Shown: in pieces, positions 42,764 through 48,486 of the stretch
Layout of the letters: each line of letters begins with the position of its first letter
Position numbering within the stretch: position 1 is the stretch's first letter
Assembly: GCA_017436915.1 (NCBI GenBank)
Contig: JAFSCE010000020.1
Location: 92,722-156,721, forward strand
Length of the DNA stretch: 64,000 nucleotides
DNA from: Clostridia bacterium
GTDB taxonomy: Bacteria; Bacillota; Clostridia; Oscillospirales; Acutalibacteraceae
Reading direction: 5' to 3'
The notes under the pieces: model-generated
What the model saw: the letters and a program-made list of their open reading frames with translations, nothing else
What the model was told of the DNA's origin: nothing
Database searches by the model: none
Position numbers and translations under genes: made by a program

Positions 42764-42926
42764 GCACGCAGTCACCTCCCCCAAATTTCACCGCACCTGC
42801 GGTGCGCATTTCGCCTCGTTTGTACCGCCCTTTTCGATTGGTACAAAACCACGGAAAGTCACCTTTCCTCAAGTTCGCCGTAGTATAACACAACGTGGGC
42901 AGTCACCTTCAAGTGGTTTTCAAAAA

Positions 42927-43325
42927 TTATTTTTTCGGCTGTTTTGCCAGTATTTCCAACGCCTTGTTGTGTTCTCTGAGGAGGTATTGCTTGGTCTTCC
43001 CAAGGTAACCTACAATCTCCTTCCAGGTGTTCCCCTGCACGTAACGCAGGCGTAATACACGCCGTTGCAAAGGGGTAATTGCCACGTGCTGCAGCCGCAC
43101 GATATTCTGCAACTGATGTGTCGCAAGCGCCTTGCGAAGCCGCCCGCGCTCATCAAACAATTCCGTCACGATTGGTAACTCGCCATCGGTGAGGCCGCAT
43201 AACCGTTCTTCTTCAAAATCAAGCAGATCCCGCCATTCCGCTTCCACCGCTTCCAGCTCCCGCTTATCCGCCACCACCGCCTGCATCTGCGTTTTTAATT
43301 CCTGTGCCTTTTCACTTAACCCCAT
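42927..43325 (-). CDS. Phage late transcription regulator, sigma-70 region 4-like (ArpU/RinA/DUF1492 type)
   Basis: This 132-residue protein has a long N-terminal helix (KAQELKTQMQAVVADKRELE). Its C-terminal helix-turn-helix (ITPLQRRVLRLRYVQGNTW followed by KEIVGYLGKTKQYLLREH) resembles sigma region 4. Proteins of this shape directly precede terminase genes in Firmicute prophages and switch on packaging and late genes. It starts with ATG after AAAAAGGAGAGG. Operator-like site 3 lies 140 bp upstream, so the regulator itself may be under repressor control. Confidence 0.8.
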   Translation of the reverse strand: MGLSEKAQELKTQMQAVVADKRELEAVEAEWRDLLDFEEERLCGLTDGELPIVTELFDERGRLRKALATHQLQNIVRLQHVAITPLQRRVLRLRYVQGNTWKEIVGYLGKTKQYLLREHNKALEILAKQPKK

Positions 43326-43464
43326 TGTTTACCTCTCCTTTTTCGTTTCGCTCCGTCCCTGCTACGCCCTTGTCGGAAGGGGCGAAAGTCTCGCCCCCGC
43401 ATCTTTTAACGATTCCACCCGCCTTAACAACGCTCCCTTCTTCACGCCGTTCCTTTATCGGTCT

Positions 43465-43483
43465 GCTCTACCCAAAGTAGAGC
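43465..43483. promoter_or_regulatory. Operator-like palindrome, site 3 (upstream of late regulator)
   Basis: GCTCTAC-CCAAA-GTAGAGC is identical to site 2. It lies in the 231-bp gap between the zinc-ribbon gene and the late regulator gene, a gap that otherwise holds only two small hairpins (near 43378-43397 and 43536-43552). Confidence 0.75.
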
Positions 43484-43556
43484 GCGAAGGCATAGGTATT
43501 CGGCTTAAAAAAGTGCGTGCCTCCTTTTTTTAATCCCGTCGCACTGCGCGACAGTT

Positions 43557-43727
43557 TCATTCTTCATTTTTCTCCGCATCTTCGCCGCACCTATCACACA
43601 CCGTCGCGCCCTCCTCATACAACGCCGTACCGCACTCTTCACAAAATCCCGTTACCCATGGATCCTCCACGGGATCGTAGGCGGGACAGTTCACGGGACA
43701 AAACAGCTGCCCGCACAGCATACACAT
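43557..43727 (-). CDS. Small double zinc-ribbon protein of the prophage
   Basis: A 56-residue acidic protein with CMLCG, FCPVNC, FCEECG and VCDRCG, making eight Cys in pairs suited to two zinc sites. The ATG at 43727 has a weak GGGGGCGA site. The same frame is open upstream for 46 codons, through a Tyr/Pro/Asn-rich stretch, up to the TGA of the replication-initiation-like gene, so the two may be one gene split by a stop codon. A role in DNA or protein binding is likely; none is established. Confidence 0.7.
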   Translation of the reverse strand: MCMLCGQLFCPVNCPAYDPVEDPWVTGFCEECGTALYEEGATVCDRCGEDAEKNEE

Positions 43728-43865
43728 ATCGTTGTCGCCCCCTGTTGACAGCGTGTTAAAACGCTGTGGAATGTTGAAAACTTTCAGTGCGTTGGGATAC
43801 GGATGAAAGAAAGGATTTGAATATGGGTACGGATTAGGATACGGATTATACCCGACAACTCGGTG

Positions 43866-44225
43866 TCAATCGTCCGCCGCTTGTCCGTCCGCTTGCGGGT
43901 ACGGGGCGGGAAACCGACTGCGTTTGTTGCGCACGCGCTGATGCTTTTCCCACGTGAGCAGTTGCAAATACGGCTGCCCCTCCGCCTCGTATAAGAGAAG
44001 CAACCCCGCTTCTGCCAACGCTTCCACTGCCTTTTCGACCGTGCCGCTCTCGATATCTTCCCTGAGCGGAAACAACCGTGCTTTGAGCAACGACGGCCGC
44101 GCGTCCATGCGTCCGTAATCGTCACATTGCACGATCAGCCGATAAAAACACACCTCCTCAAACCAACTTAAAGACTCGATCGTCGGACTCGTACACACGC
44201 TTTCTTTCAAAATTCGATTAGACAA
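43866..44225 (-). CDS. Phage replisome-organiser N-terminal-like protein, probably truncated
   Basis: The 119-residue protein starts at TTG (44225; GGGGAGAG upstream) and contains SLSWFEEVCFYRLIVQCDDY, GRMDARPSLLKARLFP and TWEKHQRVRNKRSRFPAP. This is the winged-helix N-terminal domain of phage replication initiators and replisome organisers. Family members usually continue with a linker and a C-terminal domain, whereas this one stops at a TGA after QAADD. The frame then stays open for 102 more codons including the zinc-ribbon protein. It is the first gene of the leftward transcript. Confidence 0.75.
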   Translation of the reverse strand: MSNRILKESVCTSPTIESLSWFEEVCFYRLIVQCDDYGRMDARPSLLKARLFPLREDIESGTVEKAVEALAEAGLLLLYEAEGQPYLQLLTWEKHQRVRNKRSRFPAPYPQADGQAADD

Positions 44226-44250
44226 GTACCTACTCTCCCCTCTCTTTGCA

Positions 44251-44266
44251 TCTACCTAAAGTAGAG
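44251..44266. promoter_or_regulatory. Operator-like palindrome, site 4 (early leader)
   Basis: TCTAC-CTAAA-GTAGA plus one flanking G, 26 bp before the TTG start of the first early gene and inside its predicted leader. The core is identical to site 1. Confidence 0.75.
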
Positions 44267-44275
44267 TCTATTGCC

Positions 44276-44305
44276 AAAAAACGAGGCGACTCGACACGGT
44301 CGCCT
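44276..44305 (-). terminator. Leader hairpin followed by U6 in the early transcript
   Basis: On the minus strand AGGCGAC/GTCGCCT closes an 8-nt loop (44284-44305) and is followed by CG and six T (44276-44281). It begins only about 7 nt after the predicted start point, so it may be an attenuator or a 5' stabiliser rather than a true terminator. Confidence 0.55.
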
Positions 44306-44318
44306 TGAGGTTACCCCT

Positions 44319-44347
44319 ATTATACTCTACTTTTGGTAGAATGTCAA
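44319..44347 (-). promoter_or_regulatory. Prophage leftward (lytic) promoter with operator between -35 and -10
   Basis: Reading leftward, TTGACA (44342-44347) and TATAAT (44319-44324) are both perfect and spaced 17 bp. The spacer is filled by the palindrome TTCTACCAAAAGTAGAG (44325-44341), the same core as sites 1-4. A repressor bound here would block RNA polymerase directly. It drives the replication, packaging and possibly late genes. Confidence 0.88.
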
Positions 44348-44365
44348 GATAAAAGTAGAATTTTC

Positions 44366-44403
44366 TTGCGTTTTTCTACTTTTAGTGTATAATAAAAGTA
44401 GAA
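44366..44403 (+). promoter_or_regulatory. Rightward repressor promoter with overlapping operator half-sites
   Basis: TTGCGT (44366-44371), a 16-bp spacer and TATAAT (44388-44393) read toward the repressor gene. The -10 box is enclosed by inverted arms TTCTACTTTTA (44374-44384) and TAAAAGTAGAA (44393-44403). A further half-site AAAAGTAGAA lies at 44351-44360. This layout suits autoregulation by the repressor. The leader to the repressor ATG is about 340 nt. Confidence 0.75.
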
Positions 44404-44452
44404 TAGAAAACGGGGTGTAAAGGCATCTCTGTATAAACTAAAATTGTCCCAA

Positions 44453-44705
44453 AGGCGAGGTAGCCATTTGAAGTTACGGGGGTGCGTATTGCACCCTCAC
44501 ACAAACTAATTTTCTCCCAAAGGCGAGGCAGAAAGTGAAAGAAGCGGCGAGCCGCAGGGCGAGCCCTTGCACAATCCAATTTTGCCTTAGAGGCGAGGTA
44601 GCCATTTGAAGTTACGGGGGTGCGTATTGCACCCCTCACACAAACTAGTTTTCTCCCAAAGGCGAGGCAGAAAGTGAAAGAAGCGGCGAGCCGCAGGGCG
44701 AGCCC
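44453..44705 (+). repeat. Tandem pair of about 114-bp repeats in the repressor leader
   Basis: Units at 44453-44566 and 44591-44705 differ at only a few positions. Each holds the hairpin GGGTGC-GTATT-GCACCC and a GC-rich end (AAGCGGCGAGCCGCAGGGCG). A minus-strand open frame across them (44382-44786) encodes a repeated peptide and is judged spurious. The 339 bp between the promoter and the repressor start contain no other gene. Confidence 0.85.
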
Positions 44706-44744
44706 GTTTCTAAATACGTGGTAGAGAAAGGGCGAAATAAAAGT

Positions 44745-45614
44745 ATGACGATTGGTGAGAACATTCGGCGATTGCGTGAACTGCACGAGTTAACGCAACG
44801 GGAACTCGGCGCCATCGCGGGCGTCAGCGACAAAGCGGTGTCCACGTGGGAAAACGGCTCGAAGATGCCGCGCATGACGGCGATCAAACGCATGGCGACC
44901 TATTTCGGGATTCCGGCAGGCGATCTGCTGGAGGAAGAAAAACCCGCCGCAACGGCCACGTCCACCCCGTTTGCCGGTGCGTTGTCCACGCTGTGTCTTT
45001 CGTGGGGACGCACACCGGAACAATTGGCGGGTGACTTAAACATGTCCCTGCACCGTTTTCAGCAGTTATCGGCGGGGGTTGCCCCCACCGAGGAGGAAGC
45101 CGCGCTGATCACGTCGTTTTTCCGTTCCCCGCACACCGTCTTAAAAGACGGCACCTCGCCGCAAATACCCGACGTGTCCAACGTGCGCCCGATCCACCTG
45201 TTCCCCTCTGCACGGCGCATCCCCGTCCTCGGCCGCGTCCCCGCCGGTGTCCCGATCGAAGCGGTAACCGACGTTATCGAGGAGATCGATCTGTCGGGTC
45301 ACTCCGTACAAGACGGCTACGACTATTTCGGCTTACTCGTCACGGGCGACAGCATGTTCCCCGAATATTTGGACGGCGACATCGTTATCCTGCGCATGCA
45401 ACAAACCGCACAGACGGGTGACGACGTGGTCGCATATATCGGCAATTCGGATGCCACGCTCAAACGATTGACGGTCACCGAAAACGGGATTCAACTGCGC
45501 CCGCTCAACCCCGCCTACGAAACCCGTTCGTTTTCGAACGAGGAGATCCGCACACTGCCGGTCACCATCGCCGGTATCGTGATCGAACAGCGCCGCACAA
45601 GGAGACACGGATGA
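44745..45614 (+). CDS. LexA-like autocleavable prophage repressor (HTH-XRE plus S24 peptidase)
   Basis: The 289-residue protein has an N-terminal HTH of Cro/CI type (LRELHELTQRELGAIAGVSD, then KAVSTWENG). Its C-terminal S24 domain has a cleavage site Ala167-Gly168 in GRVPAGVP, catalytic Ser203 in GDSMFPEYLDGD and Lys240 in DATLKRLT. The Ser-Lys spacing of 37 equals that of E. coli LexA (119/156). RecA-stimulated self-cleavage after DNA damage is therefore expected. Middle residues 75-150 form a separate helical region. The ATG at 44745 follows AAAGGGCG. It probably binds the TCTACC-N-AAAGTAGA palindromes (inference). Confidence 0.93.
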   Translation: MTIGENIRRLRELHELTQRELGAIAGVSDKAVSTWENGSKMPRMTAIKRMATYFGIPAGDLLEEEKPAATATSTPFAGALSTLCLSWGRTPEQLAGDLNMSLHRFQQLSAGVAPTEEEAALITSFFRSPHTVLKDGTSPQIPDVSNVRPIHLFPSARRIPVLGRVPAGVPIEAVTDVIEEIDLSGHSVQDGYDYFGLLVTGDSMFPEYLDGDIVILRMQQTAQTGDDVVAYIGNSDATLKRLTVTENGIQLRPLNPAYETRSFSNEEIRTLPVTIAGIVIEQRRTRRHG

Positions 45615-46063
45615 GAGAAACCACATTGTGTTACTTGGAACAAGACGGACGCTATCTCATGCTCTACCGTAACGTGAAGAAAAACGACCCTAACGCGGGC
45701 AAATGGATCGGTCTTGGCGGCAAGCTGGAAGCGGGCGAAACTCCCGCCGACTGCGTCTGCCGCGAGATATACGAGGAAACGGGTCTGACACTCACGGAAT
45801 ACACCTACCGCGGCATCGTGGATTTCGATTCCGACTGTGACGGCACCGAACGCATGCACCTGTTCACCGCCACCGCGTGGGAAGGCACCCTGCACCCGTG
45901 CGACGAGGGCGACCTGCGATGGATCCCCAAGACCGACCTTGACCGTTATCCTATGTGGGAGGGTGACACCGCCTTTTTGCGTGCACTCGAACGCGGTGAT
46001 GCGTTCTTTCACCTTACCCTCACCTACCGCGGCGGTCACTTAACGGATGCTGCTTTCCAATAA
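45611..46063 (+). CDS. Nudix hydrolase (MutT/8-oxo-dGTP diphosphatase-like)
   Basis: This 150-residue protein has a complete Nudix box GGKLEAGETPADCVCREIYE followed by ETGL, matching Gx5Ex7REUxEExGU. Its start ATTLCYLEQDGRYLMLYRN-like and ending YRGGHLTDAAFQ resemble MutT-type 8-oxo-(d)GTP diphosphatases. It overlaps the repressor by 4 nt (ATGA), so it is made together with the repressor in the lysogen. That makes it a candidate lysogenic-conversion gene that protects nucleotide pools, though it might be a captured host gene. A terminator follows. Confidence 0.88.
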   Translation: MRETTLCYLEQDGRYLMLYRNVKKNDPNAGKWIGLGGKLEAGETPADCVCREIYEETGLTLTEYTYRGIVDFDSDCDGTERMHLFTATAWEGTLHPCDEGDLRWIPKTDLDRYPMWEGDTAFLRALERGDAFFHLTLTYRGGHLTDAAFQ

Positions 46064-46069
46064 AAAAAC

Positions 46070-46097
46070 GGACGGTTTTCGCCGTCCTTTCTTTTTT
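46070..46097 (+). terminator. Terminator after the Nudix gene
   Basis: GGACGG-TTTTCG-CCGTCC followed by TTTCTTTTTT, directly after the Nudix stop codon. It ends the repressor-Nudix transcript, just before the LexA-controlled promoter. Confidence 0.85.
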
Positions 46098-46100
46098 CTC

Positions 46101-46130
46101 TTGACAAGAACATATGTTCTGTTGTATAGT
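46101..46130 (+). promoter_or_regulatory. LexA (SOS) box inside a sigma-A promoter
   Basis: TTGACA (46101-46106), an 18-bp spacer and TATAGT (46125-46130). The spacer contains GAACATATGTTC (46108-46119), a perfect match to the core of the Gram-positive LexA/DinR box (GAAC-N4-GTTC). Bound LexA would occlude the promoter. Confidence 0.88.
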
Positions 46131-46150
46131 GGTATGCAGGAGATGATACC

Positions 46151-46486
46151 ATGAAAGTTGCTGTTATCGGCTCGCGCAGTATTACGAATATTCCGTTGGC
46201 AAACGTCATTCCCCCGCAATGTACCGAGATTGTTTCGGGCGGTGCCAGGGGGGTGGATACGTGCGCCCGTATTTATGCGCAAGTGCACGGGCTCAAGTTA
46301 ACCGAATTTTACCCCGATTACGACCGCTACGGGCGCTCTGCGCCACTTAAGCGAAACGACCTGATCGTGGAGCACGCAGACATGGTGCTCGCGTTTTGGG
46401 ACGGGGAATCCCGCGGCACTCTGTACACCCTGCGGCAATGTAAAATACAAGGAAAACCCCACCGTCTGTTTCGGTTGGTAAAATAA
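46151..46486 (+). CDS. SLOG-domain protein (DprA/YspA-like, DUF2493 type), SOS-controlled
   Basis: The 111-residue protein is a minimal Rossmann fold: VAVIGSRSI at the N-terminus, then the SLOG signature SGGARGVDTCARIYAQVHG, then DYDRYGRSAPLKRNDLIVEH and WDGESRGTLYTL. SLOG proteins bind nucleotides or nucleotide-derived ligands; relatives occur as DprA, lysine decarboxylase-like LOG enzymes and in anti-phage systems. The LexA box in its promoter puts it in the SOS regulon. AGGAG lies 8 nt from the ATG. The gene stands alone between terminators, at the prophage edge. Its ligand and role are unknown. Confidence 0.82.
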   Translation: MKVAVIGSRSITNIPLANVIPPQCTEIVSGGARGVDTCARIYAQVHGLKLTEFYPDYDRYGRSAPLKRNDLIVEHADMVLAFWDGESRGTLYTLRQCKIQGKPHRLFRLVK

Positions 46487-46518
46487 AAAGGATCCCCCTC
46501 AAGGGGGATCCTTTTTTT
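46485..46518. terminator. Bidirectional terminator between SLOG and PBP2 genes
   Basis: AAAAAGGATCCCCC and its complement GGGGGATCCTTTTTT form a strong stem with T-runs on both strands. The PBP2 stop codon lies inside the loop region. Confidence 0.9.
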
Positions 46519-48190
46519 GTTCGAAATATGCATCCAGCACGCGTCTGGCGACAGCGGATGCGGCGGCGGAGGTGCCGTTTTCCATCACCACGGCGAGCGC
46601 CACCTGCGGGTCATCGGCGGGCGCGTAGGCAATAAACACCCCGTGGTCCGAGCGGGTGGAACCGTTTTGTGCGGTCCCTGTTTTGGCGGCAAGGGTATAC
46701 GGTGCGTCTTTGAACGCAGTGTACGCCGTGCCGCCTTTTTTTACCACTTGTTCCATGCCGCGGCGCACGGTGTCTTTCGCACCCTCACTCATGGAAACGG
46801 TGGTGAGAATTTCCGGCTCGTATACATGTTCAACCGTGCCGTCGTGCCGTAATAATCGCTGCACCAAATGCGTGCGGTAACGCACACCGCCGTTGGCAAG
46901 CGTCATGGCATACGACGCGAGTTGAATGGGCGTGAACCGCTCGTCCATCTGTCCGATGGCGCACTGGCAAGTATCTCCCGCCACCCATGCGCCGTTTTTG
47001 GTTTCGGGAGATGCCAACACCCCGCGCGCCTCCCCCACTTCGATGCCGCTTTTCTGCCCCAACCCGAACGCGGCGGCATAGCGGTTGAGCGTGTCGATAC
47101 CGAGTAAGCGCCCCATGTCCATAAAATACACGTTGCAGGATTTTTTTAGCGCCGTCACGGTATCCACCGCACCGTGACGGCCCATGCATTTCGGTGCAAA
47201 CCCTACCGTTTCGTAGTAGCGGTACACCCCGTCACAGACACAATCCACCTTGAGATTTTCGGTAAGCCCCGCAATCGCCACCGCCGGTTTGATCACCGAT
47301 CCGCACGGATACGTACCGTACAACGCACGGTTAAACAGCGGTTGTCGCTTATCATTTGCAAGTGTTGTATACTGCTTGGAATACGTGGACAGATCGTAGG
47401 TAGGACAAGAAGCACACACAAGCACTCCGCCGTTTGTCACATCCAGTAACACCACCGATCCGCTTTTCACGTCCTGACCCGAAAGCGGTTCGGTGTTTTT
47501 CTTGAGTGCCTCCATCGTGTCCGTAACCGCCGCCTGCGCTAAGCGTTGCAGAGAGCTGTCAATAGTCAGCTCCACAGTTGACCCCGCCACCGCCGCACGG
47601 GAGTACACACTGCCGTCCTCGTACGTGATGCGCACGCCGTCCTCGCCGCGCAGTTCATCCTCCAGTGCCGCCTCGATGCCGCTTTTGCCGACACGATCGG
47701 TCAGGTGATACCCTTTTTCTTTCAGCGTTTCGTATTCCTCGGCATACACCGGCCCCACCGTCCCCAAAAGATGCGAAGCCACGTCCCCCGCCTCGTACGT
47801 TCGAATCGGCACAAGCGCGGTTTTGAGCCCCGCATACGCGCTTGGATTCTCGCGCAGGATCGCCGCCGTTTTTTCGGAAACGTCCTCACACAGCACGTCA
47901 CCGCGCACCGTCACCGTTTCTCCTAACTGCTGTAACAAAGCGGTCGCCTGTTCACGGGAGATGCCGTTTGCCGTCACGCGGATCCCCACACGATCCCCCG
48001 ATAACCGTACCCCGTGTTGATCCGTAATATCCCCGCGCGCGGCAGGAACGGATACACTCGCCGCAATGCGCTCGGCTTTGAGCGCCGCGTAATAGTCGCC
48101 GCGTATCACCTGTAACCAAAACAGCCGCCCCGCGTACACCGTAAAGATAAAAAGCGGTATCATCACCACTGCAATCATTCTTTTTCTCAT
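46499..48190 (-). CDS. mrdA: Penicillin-binding protein 2 (transpeptidase)
   Basis: This 563-residue class B PBP has an N-terminal membrane segment (MIAVVMIPLFIFTVYAGRLF), a pedestal domain with RGDITDQHGVRLSG, and a transpeptidase domain with S298-V-I-K301, S351-C-N353 and K503-T-G. It cross-links peptidoglycan for cell elongation with MreBCD. It starts 4 nt inside mreD, so it is part of the mre operon, the standard shape-operon order. It is slightly shorter than E. coli PBP2 (633). Its last codons lie within the terminator hairpin. Confidence 0.93.
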   Translation of the reverse strand: MRKRMIAVVMIPLFIFTVYAGRLFWLQVIRGDYYAALKAERIAASVSVPAARGDITDQHGVRLSGDRVGIRVTANGISREQATALLQQLGETVTVRGDVLCEDVSEKTAAILRENPSAYAGLKTALVPIRTYEAGDVASHLLGTVGPVYAEEYETLKEKGYHLTDRVGKSGIEAALEDELRGEDGVRITYEDGSVYSRAAVAGSTVELTIDSSLQRLAQAAVTDTMEALKKNTEPLSGQDVKSGSVVLLDVTNGGVLVCASCPTYDLSTYSKQYTTLANDKRQPLFNRALYGTYPCGSVIKPAVAIAGLTENLKVDCVCDGVYRYYETVGFAPKCMGRHGAVDTVTALKKSCNVYFMDMGRLLGIDTLNRYAAAFGLGQKSGIEVGEARGVLASPETKNGAWVAGDTCQCAIGQMDERFTPIQLASYAMTLANGGVRYRTHLVQRLLRHDGTVEHVYEPEILTTVSMSEGAKDTVRRGMEQVVKKGGTAYTAFKDAPYTLAAKTGTAQNGSTRSDHGVFIAYAPADDPQVALAVVMENGTSAAASAVARRVLDAYFEQKKDPP

Positions 48191-48486
48191 GTATCCCTAC
48201 CGCACAAAAACCCAATCGTTCCAAAGAGCACCCCCGCCGCACCGAACCACCCCTCGGCGGTCCAATCATGCAAAAAGCCGGCGGCGATTCCCACAAACAG
48301 CCCGCATGTACGCCCGCGCCGTATTCCCGCAATAAGCGGCAAAAACGGCAATAACCACAGTCGTCCGTTCCACAGCGGCAGATTTTCGATAAACGCCGCC
48401 GCAAGCAAGACGGCACCCCACACCACGGCAACACGGTAAGCCCGCAGCAGCCGTTTTACGGGATCTTGTTGCAAACCATCCGTCAA
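48187..48486 (-). CDS. mreD: MreD-like rod-shape membrane protein (short)
   Basis: The 99-residue hydrophobic protein has three to four membrane segments (VVWGAVLLAAAFIENLPLW, LPFLPLIAGI, GLFVGIAAGFLHD, VLFGTIGFL) between mreC and the PBP2 gene. GFLHD fits the MreD pattern, but the length is well below the usual 160-180 residues, suggesting a reduced version. The TTG start overlaps the mreC stop and lacks a clear ribosome-binding site, so translational coupling is likely. The identity rests mainly on position. Confidence 0.72.
   Translation of the reverse strand: MTDGLQQDPVKRLLRAYRVAVVWGAVLLAAAFIENLPLWNGRLWLLPFLPLIAGIRRGRTCGLFVGIAAGFLHDWTAEGWFGAAGVLFGTIGFLCGRDT

Larger units (their letters stand above)
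30724..46097. mobile_element. Compact podovirus-like prophage (about 15 kb)
   Basis: The block holds a LexA-like repressor and divergent control region, replication-initiation-like protein, late regulator, small and large terminase, scaffold, capsid, portal, adaptor, tail-hub-like protein, fibre-like proteins, endolysin and holins. All except the repressor and Nudix genes read leftward. There is no tape measure or long-tail module, which suggests a short-tailed particle. I found no integrase, transposase, DNA polymerase or obvious att repeat, so the ends given are those of the first and last element-like features. The left end abuts the polysaccharide promoter; the right end abuts the SLOG gene. 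It could be a minimal temperate phage, a remnant, or a domesticated particle such as a gene transfer agent. Confidence 0.8.

Noticed and set aside
42882..42912. Leftward promoter TTGAAG/TATACT before the terminase small subunit
   Set aside because: The spacer would be 19 bp and it reads toward the terminase genes from within a gap that follows the late regulator; too weak to list.
43747..43800. DnaA-box-like sequences (TGTGGAATGTTGAAAAC) near the zinc-ribbon gene
   Set aside because: No repeated consensus TTATCCACA boxes; only a loose resemblance and one inverted repeat, not enough for an origin call.
44382..44786. Minus-strand open frame with repeated GAIRTPVTSNGYLA-like peptide
   Set aside because: It spans the repressor promoter and the two tandem repeats; the peptide repeat follows from the DNA repeat and resembles spurious translations of noncoding repeats.
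30692..46140. att sites flanking the prophage
   Set aside because: I compared the A+T-rich left edge with the right edge near 46060-46140 and found no convincing direct repeat.
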